Shown here one piece after another: positions 8,480 to 19,599 of a stretch of DNA of 47,453 nt (the first letter of the stretch is position 1; the number at the start of each line of letters is the position of its first letter). The stretch lies in NCBI GenBank assembly GCA_009602735.1, contig WELA01004442.1, forward strand, positions 471-47,923. Direction: 5' to 3'. Source of the DNA: Mesotaenium endlicherianum. Taxonomy: Eukaryota; Streptophyta; Zygnematophyceae; Zygnematales; Mesotaeniaceae. The notes below the pieces were generated by a model that saw only the letters and a program-made list of their open reading frames with translations, was not told where the DNA came from and ran no database searches. The position numbers and the translations under genes are program-made.

Positions 8480-9805
8480 CGGAATCACGATCCATGGCGT
8501 CGTAGGACTGGTCCATCTCAGGGTGACGAGCCTGTGCGTAGAGGGGAGTTAGGGCCTGCGTCTGCAAGAGGATCCACGTCAAGATGTTGGCATCGATAGC
8601 CTGACCAAGGAGACGCACGCGGTTGACCTCGGTGATGCCGTCCACCTGTGTGAGGTGCGGAGGAAAGCCCATCGCACGCTCCATCTCCACGGCACGAGGC
8701 CACTGGAACATGCCGGTATCAAGGTCAATGATCATGCCGCACTGGTCCCCCACGTAGGCTGCGCTATCGTAGCGACTCACAAATGTCAAAAGCGCCCTCG
8801 TGACGTCGTGGAGGACCTCACAGTGGGCCTAAGATGGATGTGGAAGGGCGACCACTCGCTGGGCCAGGCGCGCCACGTCGAGGATGGAGTTGACGTTCGC
8901 GTGTGGCGCGGATGTGTGGCCGCCAATGCCTCAAGCGTGCCTGGCATGGCCAAGTTGATGAAGTAGGCACGCACGCGGTGCGCGAAGGAGCCAATCTGGG
9001 CAGCGTCCATGATGGCCTCACTGCCGACGTAGCTGCTGCAGAGCGCGAAGTCGGCGCTAACGTTGGGCCGAGAATTGTGGCGGACAGCCACGTTCTCCAA
9101 CCCCCTGGCAAGTGTGTGGGGCGGCTGGCGGTCCTCAACCATGTTGAGGACGCGGAGAAGATGCCACAACAAGGCCGTACACGGGTCACCGAGAGCGCCT
9201 CCTTGCCCAGCGATAGAGAATCCTTGCCACTCCCAGCCAGCGATGACGAGGTCAATGGGCCCCAGTCGCGTGATGTGCTCGGCGGTGATGTCGCGGACAT
9301 CCATGGGCCAGTTGGTCTGGACGCGGAGGAATGCGTGCGGAGGAAAGAGGTTAGGAAAACGCTCGTGGCACAAGACCATTTGCCTGCGGGCCACCTGCTG
9401 TGCCTCGGCATTAGGGTCAACGTAGATGTACCGACGTACGGGGATGCCAGCCTGCAGGGTGGCCAGTAGCCCCGTCGCAATGCCGACAAAGAGCTCGACA
9501 AGGACAATGCTGCCGGGACGCTCGTCGAGCTGGTCATTGTAGATAGGCGTAGGAAGGGGACAACAACCCATGGCGAGATCGCCTGCCTGCGCTGGCGGAG
9601 GGTAAGAGCAAAGGACACTGTGCTGATGGGGCGCCATGCGGAGGGCCGCCACAGCGCGCTCTGCGTGGTCACGGGTAAGCCTGGGAATGCGCTCTAGCAG
9701 CGGCTGCGGGCGAGCCGTGCGGAGCATGCGTCTGACAAGTGCGCCAGCCAGCACGCGCGTCTTGCAGTGCCTCCTCGGGAATTGGGCGGGCCGTAGCCTG
9801 CGCAT
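8480..9805 (-). pseudogene. C5-cytosine DNA methyltransferase domain in element C (DNMT3-like, catalytic Cys lost)
   Basis: Motif I (SAM binding) reads VELFVGIATGLLATLQAG, close to the LFDGIATG form of DNMT3 enzymes. The motif IV loop, IDLVIAGWEWQGFSIAG, aligns with the Pro-Cys-Gln loop, but Pro is Glu (9230-9232) and the catalytic Cys is Trp (TGG, 9227-9229). ENV of motif VI is present (LENVA). Motif VIII appears as AHRVRAYF. Motifs IX-X follow after a frameshift and a TAG near 8832: MERAMGFPPHLT, then RVRLLGQAIDANILTW (about 8640-8590). It lies between protease and RT, as in element D. With the nucleophile gone and the frame broken it should not methylate. Family placement as DNMT3-like is by eye. 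Confidence 0.8.
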
Positions 9806-10064
9806 CGCGGACGCACAGCAGCTGCCACCTGCCTCTCGCCTTGTGGTCGTCGTGGAGTGAATCGACGTGGGCTAGCTGCTCCATGGCTGTACGCTGGGTC
9901 AGATGAGGACGCGGTTCAAAATACGCGCGCTGACGCTCGCGCATGTGTGACTGTACGAGAACGATGCAGACAAAGCACCCGTCCTAGTCAGCCACCTGCC
10001 GAGGCCAAACGAGCTGTCGTGGAGCCAACTAGACTCGCGGACGCAACTGAACGCGTGATGCTAG

Positions 10065-10994
10065 CTAATTGCGCTCCTGCTGCCGACGGTGCATGATTTT
10101 TGCGCGTATGGCGGTAGTATACGGATGACGGTTGCGGGGCCGGACAGCGGTGCGGGCCACTTTCTTGGGAGGTGATCCAGATGGCCCGTCGCCGGCTATG
10201 TAGCTGCGCGGGATGGTTGCAGGCCAGCCGGGCGGCGTCTGGTACAACGCGTGAGCTGCAGTGGTGGAAGAGGACTGTGCGTCAGTGTCGCTGGTGCGGA
10301 GGTTGCGCGGATTGTCGTAAGATTGTGTGACTGAGCGCGGGCGCGTCTCGCAAAGAGGGGTGATCTCTTGCTCCTTGCAAAGAGGAGTAATCTCTCGTGT
10401 GCTCTTGTACGTGTCGCGCAAGGGCATGACCTCGCGGGCATCCTTGACTTGCTTGCGGAGGGGAGTAAATGCACGTACGCGCCGGTCTGGCGGCGTAGTG
10501 CCGCGTGCGAGGCGCAAAGCCAGCCCGGCGTAGGGGGAAGGACCTGTGCGTTGAGGACCAAGGATGCTGGTCCTGGGCCCTGGTTGGCGTGCGCGGACGG
10601 CTCGCAGGTTGGCGACAGGGAAAGGTGCTGTAGAGGAGGTGCTGGCGGAGGTGTGAGCAGGCCAGTTTGTGTCCAGGCTGTTGCCAGCAAACAAGTGCGT
10701 GATGTCACGGCACTCGTTGCTGGTCAAACAGTCGTGCTGGGTGGGATGAGTGGGTCCGCCGGCGCATTGATAGCCTTGACTGGGGCTGGCCGTGGTCTCG
10801 TGCGAGAGGGTGCTGAAGCCAGAAAGTCTTGGAGGCTGGCGTCGGATGCGTGCTGTAGGCGTGGGCGGCGGTGGCTCCTCCAAAGGCTGGATTGTGGGCG
10901 CCTCTGCGGTCTCCTAGGACCAATTTTGCCACTCATCCTCCTCAACGCTCTCCAACAACGCATTGTCAGACCTGTCTGGGTATGCCGCCTGCCT
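10065..10994 (-). pseudogene. Pol linker of element C upstream of DNMT, with short TPL repeats
   Basis: A mostly open minus-strand frame, continuing to the solo-LTR insertion (RSDNALLESVEEDEW near 10965-10925, then a TAG). It is Pro/Arg/Thr-rich with no recognised domain. A short motif recurs: FTPLRK, VMPLRDT, ITPLCKE, ITPLCET (about 10460-10335). Element D has comparable DITPMRRN and TYTPLKE after its DNMT. It probably encodes a disordered spacer. The stretch 9806-10064 is likewise spacer with no feature I can name. Confidence 0.5.
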
Positions 10995-10999
10995 CATAG

Positions 11000-12202
11000 T
11001 GTAATGAATCAATTCATTTATTAAATTAATTGCATGTATAAATAGAACACTAGATAAACATTATGTCGATATACTCACATGCGCGATTTCATTTAAATGA
11101 ATGTATATCGATTTGATGCAAGTTTACTTACTTTGTCAAAAAGGTCAGCAGGATGACTTTTGTATCATAGTGTAGTTTGTTGAGATTTATATATCAGTTA
11201 TATATAGGATGTAATATCAGCAGGATGACATATGGTAAGCTCGCTTGATATTAGTCAGTATACTTAGCTTCAGTACGCTGAGGGTAGATATATTCATTTA
11301 GATTATTATTTGTAGATTGGCACATGTGACCGTAGTATACTGAAAGTCGGAAGGTCGACTGAGATTCGGTAAACCGATGTCCTACCAGTGTGGTTAACTC
11401 CTGGTAGGCGGAGCCGTCGTTAGTCAGCTGAACAATTAGGACTTCAGTCAACCGACCAATTGATATGATCGTTACACCTAGATCCGTGGGTCCCATCTTA
11501 ACGGGTTTCCCACGAAACGGCGCACCTTGCGTCGTGGTCAACCAGGTGGTCACTACGTACATAGCAGGCTGGGATCTCGTGGTCCCTCATTTTGGAGAGT
11601 AGGCTTTACCGTCGGATTTCTACTTGCAAGACATGTGTGCACTTTTGGGTTCGTTCTAATGACCAGCCTTCACGGAAATTGACATAGCTGCTTCGTCTGC
11701 GCTCCAAATGGGGCGAACAAGGACTTGTCGAAAAGGTCTCGCCAAAATATATCCGTTGCCATTGAGTTTGCTCAATGTGAACTAGTATTGGCAGATTTAT
11801 GCCCTCTGACATTTCGGGGTCACACAGCGGACAAATTCCATGGTTTTGCACCTAAGTTAGTGGGATGTGTTTTAGCTACATTATGGTCATCTGAATGAGA
11901 GCGCCTTTGCTATTCAGTCCCCTGATGTTGTGCATGTGCTATACATGCTTGCATGCCTGGTAGGCAAGGGGCCATGAGTTTCTGAAGGAGAAGCTCAAGT
12001 CCTCAAGCTCGCCTCTTACTTGTGCCTCATGTTAGTGTGCAACTATGGCACACTACGGTAAGTGAGTCAAGGGGTGTAGATGAGTAAACGCAATTCAGTA
12101 TAAGGGCAAAGATCGCTTCTTGATTTCACACGCTTCCACCTATCTCTGATCTCATATATTTAAATAAAATATATTAATGTTGACTAAGCAAGATTCATTT
12201 CA
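11000..12202 (+). repeat. Solo LTR (1203 bp) inserted in element C, with 5-bp target duplication
   Basis: Starts TGTAATGAATC and ends GATTCATTTCA, the same termini as the LTR of element A. It is flanked by CATAG on both sides (10995-10999 and 12203-12207), the 5-bp duplication made by Ty3/gypsy integrase. No coding sequence lies inside. A hairpin CCTACCAG (11381-11388) / CTGGTAGG (11401-11408) encloses TGGTTAACTC. The element C frame runs up to both flanks. A solo LTR implies a full element inserted and then lost its interior by LTR-LTR recombination. Confidence 0.92.
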
Positions 12203-12207
12203 CATAG

Positions 12208-12699
12208 CCTCATCCTTGGACGTCGAGGTGCGCGGCCAAGAGTCGCCACTCCTGTGAGATGGTGCAAAAGAGGGCGACTGGGAGGCCATGCGGTACTGCA
12301 TGGAGACCCCCACAGGCACGTCATGGCGTACTCAGACGTCCGACCTTGCGGAGGGTCCACTCACCGCTGGGGGCTATTGCGTAGGTGCGGCTGCAGCAGT
12401 GATGGCAGCTGTGGCGATGGCGTGTGCCTCAACGGCGTCTGCAGCCATTTGACGCATCATGGCGCTATGGGCTGCGCATATCCGTACCGTCTCCCGTACC
12501 TGTGCGACCAGCACGTCCGCTTGCTCCTAGGGAGTGAGGTAAAGCTCTGCGCCAGACAACTCGAGGTCCTCATCCTGCGTCTCAAGCAATTCGGCGCCTA
12601 CGGAGACCTCATCCTCCTCGGGCCCTCCCTTATTGGTTTGAACCACGGGCCGATTGTCATGCAGCGCCATGTAGCCGTAGAGGGCGGACTAAGCTGAGC
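12208..12699 (-). pseudogene. Acidic/Ala-rich linker of element C
   Basis: The minus strand encodes, with stops, an acidic stretch (EEDEVSVGAELLETQDEDLE, about 12630-12570) followed by an Ala-rich stretch (MRQMAADAVEAHAIATAA). It ends at the target site of the solo LTR. No enzymatic domain seen. It corresponds to the region between protease and DNMT. Confidence 0.5.
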
Positions 12700-13141
12700 G
12701 GCGGTCAACGATGTCGAGCGGCACGGATGTTGTGCGGGTTCCTTCTGATTGCCAGTCAGGTCAGTAGAAGACTTGCTCCACCCAGTTATCCACTGCAGCG
12801 CCGATAAGGAAGAGAACGTCCTAGCCCAGGAGCACGTCGAAGGTCTCAGAGCGAGTGACCAACGCGTGCCGGTGAATGGTCGTCTTGACTCTCATCTGGG
12901 GTGGCGGGCCGAAAGGTGAAGCAAAGGGCCAGCCGCGTGCGCCCGGTGACGGTCTCAAAAGTGCCGGTCGCGGTGTTGATTCGCGTTGGCGAATCCTCCA
13001 GGTCGGCCGACGAGAGACCCAGCTGTCAGAAGTAGCAAAGGTTGATGATAACTGGCTGTGCGCCGGCGTCTAACATGATGCGGTGCGGCCTGCGTGTTGA
13101 CCAGCACGATCCCTTTGATATTATCCAAAAATGCAGCGTTA
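12700..13141 (-). pseudogene. Retropepsin-like protease of element C (broken)
   Basis: The minus-strand sequence IMLDAGAQPVI (DAGA at 13059-13070) fits the D-S/T-G-A active-site motif of retroviral aspartic proteases, with Ala at the Ser/Thr position. A short alternative frame precedes it (NIKGIVLVNTQ), implying a frameshift just before the active site. A TGA follows about twelve codons later, and the frame then continues as QLGLSSADLEDSP and TATGTFETVTG. Position between gag and DNMT agrees with Ty3/gypsy order. Inactive here. Confidence 0.6.
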
Positions 13142-15303
13142 GGCATGCTAATCATCCTGCGCTCATGCGCAGATCGCGCGGGTGCGGAGAGCACCGCGGC
13201 TGCCACGTACGGCGCTGGCCTGCCTTCAGAGGCGCGTTGGCTGGCCCTGCGCGACTGCAGCAGTAGCTGAATTGCCTGCCGCGTGGCCTCCATCGACACG
13301 CTAAGCTCCGCAAAGGATACGTCTGGCATTCGGTGTAGCGCCAGCGAGATGACTTCGACGCTGAGATGCATCGTAGTCATCGGCAAGGCGAGTGCACAAG
13401 GTGCAAGCGCCGCTGGCTCTGGTGGTGTCTCCAGCACGCGGAAGGAGCGGGGCAAGCGCGGCGCCTCCTCTGTGCGGAGTGCCTGGTCTGATCCGCTGCG
13501 CTTTTGCGCCATTGCCGGTTGCTCGACTGCCGCCAAGAGTGTGCCCTCGCGTCCCACAATGCCTGCTGCCGTGCGGCTGCCCGACGGCCGTGTGCGTGCG
13601 CAGCAGGCCAAAACGTAGTTCGGCGCTGCTGCGAGAGCCGGTCCACCCGCCGAAGCCGGCGTGGCAGCTGCTGGAGCCGCTGCAGGTGCTGACGCAGTCG
13701 CTGGCGCAGGTGCCTCATTGGCCGGCACAGCCGCCGGTGCCAGTGCCGACGCACCAGGCGCTGGCGCTGAGAGAGGCGCTGGAGCGCCTGGCGCTGGCGC
13801 GGTTGGCACTGGCAGGCTTGGCGCTGGCAAGCTCAACGCTGGCGCAATAGGTGCCACCGACATTGGCGCTCCTAGGAATGCTTGCGTAGCTGTTGACGCA
13901 GGTGCCACACCCGCTAGCGTGGTTGTCTGAAATGGCGCAGCCTCGGCGGCCAGGAGGCTGCCAAGTTGCGCTAGCACACCTGGCGCTATCGCCGTGGGTA
14001 GCATTGGCGCTGATCCACCTGCGGCTGGCGCCTCGATGGGCACTGGCACCTTTGCAGGAGCGGCTGCAGATGCCAGCGCAGCTTCTGGCGCAGGCTCTGC
14101 GGCTGCTAGCGCAGGCGCCAGAGCTTGCGCGGACTCAACTGTTGGCAAGCTGATAAGTGGCGCCTCGGGTTGCCCCTGGGTCTGTCAGGTCGCGTCGTTA
14201 GGCCGGCGTCAATGTCGGTCTCGACTACCCCGAGCAGGGTTTGCGGCGCCCTCCAAATGGCGCGTGCGCTTGTCGAGACCCTCGCCACGCTTATCGCGCT
14301 TGCCTGAGGGTTTTGTGCGCAGCCAGGGTTTAAGCCCTGGTTGTGCGCAGCCGTGTGCGTGCTGTCAAAGCTCTGAACGGCAATCCGGCCGCACAGCGCA
14401 GTCGGGGATGCCCCCTCCTGACTGAGGATGGCGGTCGAGGCCGCTAGATGTGCACTGGCCGGGCCGGGATGCGTGCGCGTGCCAAGTGGCAGCACGTGTG
14501 CGCAGCTGCTGTGCGCAGCTGCTGACGTGGCTGCCGTGACGTGGTCGCGTCACTGGCTGCACAGCAAGCCTCGCAATGCGGTGCGCGGTGTCAGCGGGCG
14601 CGTGAGGGCGTGTGCAGGCGTGTGCAGGCATACGGCTGCCGTTGAGCGAAGTCTCGCCAGCCGCGCACGCAACAAGTGGCGGCGCCTGCTGCACCTGCTG
14701 CTTGCAGCAGCCAGCAGGGGGCGAACGTCTCGGTGTCGCCGGTCGGTGTGCAGATCTGCACATGGGCGTGCGATGCGTACAACAAGGGGTGCTGCCGTTG
14801 CAGTGCCCAGCTGGCAGGCTCGCCCCACAGTGCCAGCTGTCGTTGCGCAGACTCCAGATAGCCCTGCTGGCGTCAACAGGACAGCACAAGCCAGAGGAGC
14901 TATGGGAGCCTTTGCTGGCTGCGCTGGCGTGGGTGCCGGCTCGTCGGGGGGGCGCGTTGGCGGAAAGGCGTGGCGAGGCCGCACAGGCCTGCTGCCTGCA
15001 ATCTGGCGGACTGTCAAGGCGGACGTCGTTACTGCTGACAGCTGTCTGTGCAACGTGCGCAGAGCTGGCGAGAGCGTCTGCGCAGACATCTGCAGCGCTG
15101 GCCGCAAGAGCTCCTTCGAAGGGCGGGCGTGTGCGGGGCCTTAGCGTTGCTGTGGCGCCAGGGAACAGCCCCTGGGGCTGCCCAGTATAGGGCTGCGCGG
15201 ACGCTAGCTGTCGGAGCTGGAGCATTGGGCAATGAGACGTGTGCAAAGAGGGCTCCCCACGCGTTGTAATTGTCGGCGGCAACGAGGCCACGGAGTCTGG
15301 CAA
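13142..15303 (-). pseudogene. Ala/Pro-rich gag-pol linker of element C
   Basis: About 2.1 kb between zinc knuckles and protease, open over long stretches on the minus strand but with frame changes. 14148-13400 encodes almost uninterrupted Ala/Pro repeats (units such as APAP and ALAPA) from degenerate GGCGC and GCTGGCGC DNA repeats. 15303-14365 is Pro/Ala/Cys/Arg-rich. No domain recognised. Many overlapping frames here are artefacts of GC-rich low-complexity DNA. The repeats probably expanded by slippage. Confidence 0.5.
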
Positions 15304-16620
15304 TCTCCGCGTTGGCCTCTACGAGGGCGTCGTTGACATCGTCAAAGCTGCAATAGTCGACTTCGGGGGTCATCGCGTCGTCCATCATAGCCGTGGCTGC
15401 CGTCATCGAGGGGTGTCCACCCGTGCGAGGGTTAAGCATGCCTTGCTGTCCTGCTGCCGGCGGGGGGCCGTCACGAGCGCGTCCGTTCTTGACGTCGCGC
15501 TTCTTCTGCAGACACACAATTTGCAGGTGACCAGCCTTGCCACAGTAGGTACAATTGCCGGGCTTGCTATTGTGCGCGACTGTGCAGTTTTGGCGCGAGT
15601 GGCCCGTCTTTTCGCAAGACCAACAGGAATCGCTCGTTGTGGCGGCCATGGAAATGCGGCCACGCGTAGCTCCGCGCTGCTGAGTCTGCTCGGGCAGCTG
15701 AGAGCGTTGGGGCTGTTGCAGCTGCTGGGGCTGGCAAGTTGGAGCTAGGCGCATCGTGGAAGATGGCAGCACAGAGGACTCCTGGCGTACGCTTGTAGAT
15801 GCGAGGCCCACACGGTCGCTAATGTTGCTCCGTGCGGCAACCAACCTCTGCTTCTCGACTGAGAGGTAAGCGTCCTCTAGCGAGTACTTGGAGCCAATGT
15901 GATAGATGAGGGGGGGGATAGCCCTCAACTTCAATCGTGGCTCCACGGCGCTCAAGAAGATCTCCGTTACCTCCCGGTTGGTGACGGTGCCAACATCTCG
16001 GCAAAGGTGCGTCAAGCGGCGGTACATCATGCGGATCATCTCGTTCTTGCGGCGGTAGAAGTGGTGCAGCTCGTACACCTTCTCTTTGGTCGCGGCATGG
16101 AACTCCTTCTTGAGGACGTCCCAGAAGGCCTTGACCGGATCGGCAAGGGGGATCTCCACCGGGGATTTGCCCCATAGGCTCGGTGCGTGCGTAGATCTCG
16201 TCACACTTCTCATGAAAGGTGTCGCGGGCCTCGTAGAGGAGATAGCGCATAAGCATATAGAACACGTCACGCTTAGTGAGCGCGGGCGTCTTAAGCCATG
16301 CAGTCACGAACTCAGCCTCGAACTCTGAGATTGTGTCGTCCAAATCACAGGTTCTTGGTCTGCCGCTGAAGCGAGGACCTGTCGACCTTGACCTCTTGGT
16401 CACCTGCCATAAGATACCAGGAATCATGGTGAGCCCAATGGAAAGTTGGCTCAGGAACAATCACAGGAGGTACAAGTGCTGGCTGCTCTCCTTTAGAGGG
16501 TTCGGTGACAACACCGAGATCGGAGTCTGAGTCTTCTCCACTAACCCCTTTGTAGTAAGGTTGGTAAGAAAGCCCGCTACGGGTAGGCATACGCTGAAGA
16601 TTCTGATTCCTTGCAGGCAA
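15304..16620 (-). pseudogene. Gag of element C with two CCHC zinc knuckles (frameshifted)
   Basis: Starts near 16620; the in-frame MPTRSGLSYQP at about 16590 resembles MRLRSGRIYHP at the gag start of element D. The capsid-like part continues in other frames (ISEFEAEFVTAWLKTPALTK, then FHAATKEKVYELHHFYRRKN and EIFLSAVEPRLKL). Two knuckles are clear: CWSCEKTGHSRQNC and CTYCGKAGHLQIVC (about 15632-15508). A short coiled coil (VEANAEIARLRGLVA) follows, matching AEITDLKAQIARL in element D. Gag would coat the RNA in the particle. At least two frame changes separate the parts, so it is broken. Confidence 0.8.
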
Positions 16621-17425
16621 AGAGAGATCTTCTTAGAAGTAAGGAGTGTGTACTCTCCAGAGTGAGCACCTCAAAACTGTAATCTGGTAGGAAAACAACT
16701 AATGAAGTCTGGCCCAAAAGATCACTAAAAGCACATCATGATCTTCAAGAGTAGTCCTATGGCAGAGGGTGTATGCTGTGACTATGCTCACCACTTGCGA
16801 GATTCTTCAAGTGACTGGAAGGCAGCAAGGCTTGCTCTTTGCAAGAGAGAGACAGTGGTCCTGGAAACACAAGAGGTAAAAGTGTAAGCTTTACTGAAAA
16901 CTCTGTAACTTACAACTGGCATAATGGGACTTTTAAAAAGATGTTCCCCTAAGGACATCTCTAATAATTGTACTCCCTGAAAACCCGGCGTCGTATGAGG
17001 CGGATCCACTGCATGTAGTCACTTGAGGAGGCTCTCCTATGATCACTGATGTGTACAAGGCATTTACTAGCACTCCTATAGGGTAAACATAACTCAAACC
17101 AATCAATGCAAAGCATGTACAATATGTTATGTGTCTCTCATTGGTGGAGCTTACCTTGGGTGATTTTACCTAGATTGCGCTTCAAAAGTGAATCTGGAAC
17201 TTGAGGAAGCTTCCTCTAGGAGTAGGTGATGCAGTCACCAAGTTATAGCCTCAATGATGCACTTATATTATGGAAATGCAAGACTTTATGTAGTCTACGG
17301 GGCTCGCGGGTTTCTGCGCACAAAGCTAGGGGTCCTTGGGTTTGTTTACTTGTGAGATATTCATATTGTTTTGAAAAGTTGAAAGGTAATTGTGGACTCT
17401 TGGCGTGACCTTTTGCAACCATTCA
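16621..17425 (-). other. Presumed 5' leader/LTR region of element C
   Basis: No coding frame. It lies upstream of gag and is about 55-60% A+T, in contrast to the GC-rich gag-pol. No clear LTR ends, primer-binding site or copy of the 3' end were found, so boundaries are unresolved. Confidence 0.35.
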
Positions 17426-18119
17426 TGAAAGGGGCAAAGTGCCCTAGTGGAAGCGTACTGACTCACAAAGAACAAAGTATTTGCAATCGTACTTTGAAGT
17501 GCAACGGCGTATCACTAAGAAAGCTTTGAAAAATCACTTAACTTTTTCAGTAGTAAAAACCGCTCCCATATGAATTAGGATGAGAAGCCTTGTCATTACA
17601 GACCCGTAGAAATCTACAAAAGAGAAAATCGATGAGAAATGAAGAAGTTATGCATATTTATAGCTGTCTTACCGAATTCCTTCTCCCAAGGAGAGAAGGC
17701 CGCTTAGCAAACAAAAATTTCAAGTGTTTGTCAAATCGTCCCTTCCAAAATAGTTGTGAGTATGCCAGATTGACCTGATACGACGTGTTGGGTCAATTTG
17801 ACGTCTATATACATGCACATAAATGTCAAGAATATACTAACTGAACCGTGCTAGGGTAACCCAAAACTTCCAGTAAATTTGCCCTGGTCGACACTCCGCG
17901 TCAGCCGAAATTACGTAAGGGTTTCACTCCAGCGGCTCTGATTGCTCGATGCTGTGGGTCAATTTAACGGTTGCACTCACCGCAAATTAAGAACAATCGT
18001 TAACCGACCTCATTTATAAAACATCAAAAATTCCTAACTTTCTAAATACTTAACCAAATTCGACATATTTTATATCCAAGTGACCAAAAAAATGCACTCT
18101 ACATTCCTATGAGCTTAAA
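17426..18119 (-). repeat. LTR of another element family, minus orientation (about 694 bp)
   Basis: On the minus strand this matches the plus-strand LTR at 19600-20302 along its length, including TGTAGAGTGCATTTTTTT near the start, a central GCTGACGCGGAGTG block, a TATAAATA box (17655-17662) and the end GGGCAC..GCCCCTTTCA. The two copies face each other across about 1.5 kb. A purine-rich tract (TTTGGGAGGGACG on the minus strand, about 18140-18155) precedes it, consistent with a 3' LTR. The exact outer end is uncertain. Confidence 0.75.
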
Positions 18120-19120
18120 ATTCATGAGACACCACGTCCCTCCCAAAGGGCCAACCTTGGCATTTTTGTCATACCTTGCAACTTCTATCTCGATATACAT
18201 GAGATCCACCAACCTACAACCTTCAAGAGCATTCAAAGCATAGATTACCATAGTAAATCCTCACCAAATAAGCTCTGAATAATGAGCATGCCATCACTGG
18301 TTGTGGGAAGCTTTCTACTCACTACATTTTTTCATTTGAGGAGGGTAAGACGTGGGTCAGCCGTAGCATTGAGCGTATTTATGCATTTAGCTTGTGAATG
18401 GTTTTGGCATTAGCTAGCCTACTAAAACGTTTGCATCCTTCACTCACTTGTGTGTGTTGCATTAATGTAGAATGTGGCTATGTGCAATGAACCTACGCAT
18501 AATCCGCGGGCATGGCTTAGTATAAAACTCTCAAGAATCTATCTAGCATCATCTTTCAGAGGTTTTATCGGCAAGTAGTATAGTCACAGAGTAGTTATGA
18601 GTAAAGATAACGCTTTTATCTCTCTTATGTTTCAAGATCACTTGGTAGTCTTGTGAAGAGCAATCTACCCTCTCTCAGGCCAATTTTGAAGTCACTTGAC
18701 GACCTATCTTGTAATCAATAAATAATTTTAAGCATACTATCCTTGGCATGACTACTCTAAGAAGGACATACATTGTGCTATTTAGTGATGTTTTGGGCCT
18801 AGCTCCATTTGTCTTCTTTTACAATGGTAAATGATACGTGGTACAAACTAAACATATTATGAAGAAATAACTACAAGAGACTCAAATACTAATTCGAGTA
18901 CAGTCACAAATCCAACTGAAGAAGAACAGCAACATTGTCTCAACACCATTTTAGCTTGCATGTTTCCATGGGAGGTGACAACAAGAAGAAAGCTGGCCGA
19001 GCTTCGCTTTTTGGCTATAGCGGCACACCTGGAACTTGAACAATACTAATTTAGAGTTCGGCAATGACTTTGTCAACGCTCAATTGACAACGCCTACCCT
19101 CAAAAAGCGCCAAGTGTTTA
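18120..19120. other. No gene seen
   Basis: AT-rich, with stops in every frame. It may include the 3' interior of the minus-strand element whose LTR is at 17426-18119, but I recognise no domain. Confidence 0.5.
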
Positions 19121-19599
19121 TGTAATGAATTAGTATATTGATAGATACAATATTCATTATAATATAATTAGTTAAATTCAATTTGCTAAGTTAAATTCGC
19201 TAGACTTTTAGTAATATTCAGTATAATGACTCAGTCGGGTACAGTTGGCTGTAGTCTACCATAGGTCAGCTTGCTGACACATTCTTTGACAGTCAGCCGA
19301 TTGTTGTACACGGTATCAGAGAACTGCCTAGTTATGCATCTAAGTGTGATATGCTAGATGAGTGGCCAGATAACATCCTTGAGTGGATGGCGATTCGGGA
19401 TGATGAGAGATGGCTGTGGATTTGGCTAGCCGAGGTCCAACCGACGTGGTTAACTCCTGGGTAGGTGGTGCCATTACGCTTGCCATTGAACAACAATCTC
19501 ATTCCATGTACATAGGCTAGGTGATGCCCTCGAGTTTGGCATTTAAAAACACGGCCAACTCTCTGTACAGCTTATTGAGAGGACATCTGAATCCAAGGT
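19121..19599 (+). repeat. Truncated LTR, same family as element A LTR
   Basis: Begins TGTAATGAAT and is colinear with 3005-3495 (shared blocks CAGCTTGCTGACACATTCTTTGACAG-like, ATGCATCTAAGTG, GTGGTTAACTCC, CATTCCATGTACATA). It stops after CTGAATCCAAGG, where the next LTR (19600) begins, so it lost about 230 bp of its 3' end. The 5' arm of the stem-loop has a mismatch here. Confidence 0.8.

Larger units (their letters stand above)
5246..17425 (-). mobile_element. Element C: minus-strand Ty3/gypsy element carrying a DNA methyltransferase, degraded
   Basis: Read from high to low coordinates: leader (about 17425-16621), gag with two zinc knuckles (16620-15304), Ala/Pro-rich linker, protease (about 13141-12700), acidic linker, solo-LTR interruption (12202-11000), further linker, DNMT (9805-8480), RT and RNase H (about 7960-6678), integrase (6662-5246). 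The integrase is truncated by the LTR of element B. Gene order and integrase sequence match element D at 31051-40700, so both belong to one DNMT-bearing lineage. Multiple frameshifts, stops and catalytic substitutions show an old copy. The 3' LTR is not visible and the 5' boundary is uncertain. Confidence 0.8.

Noticed and set aside
8085-8600. Overlapping frames on both strands downstream of the DNMT in element C
   Set aside because: Low-complexity linker between DNMT and RT; none shows a domain.
13400-15144. Long plus-strand ORFs opposite gag and the Ala/Pro linker of element C
   Set aside because: They are antisense shadows of GC-rich low-complexity DNA; the minus strand carries the zinc knuckles and protease motif.
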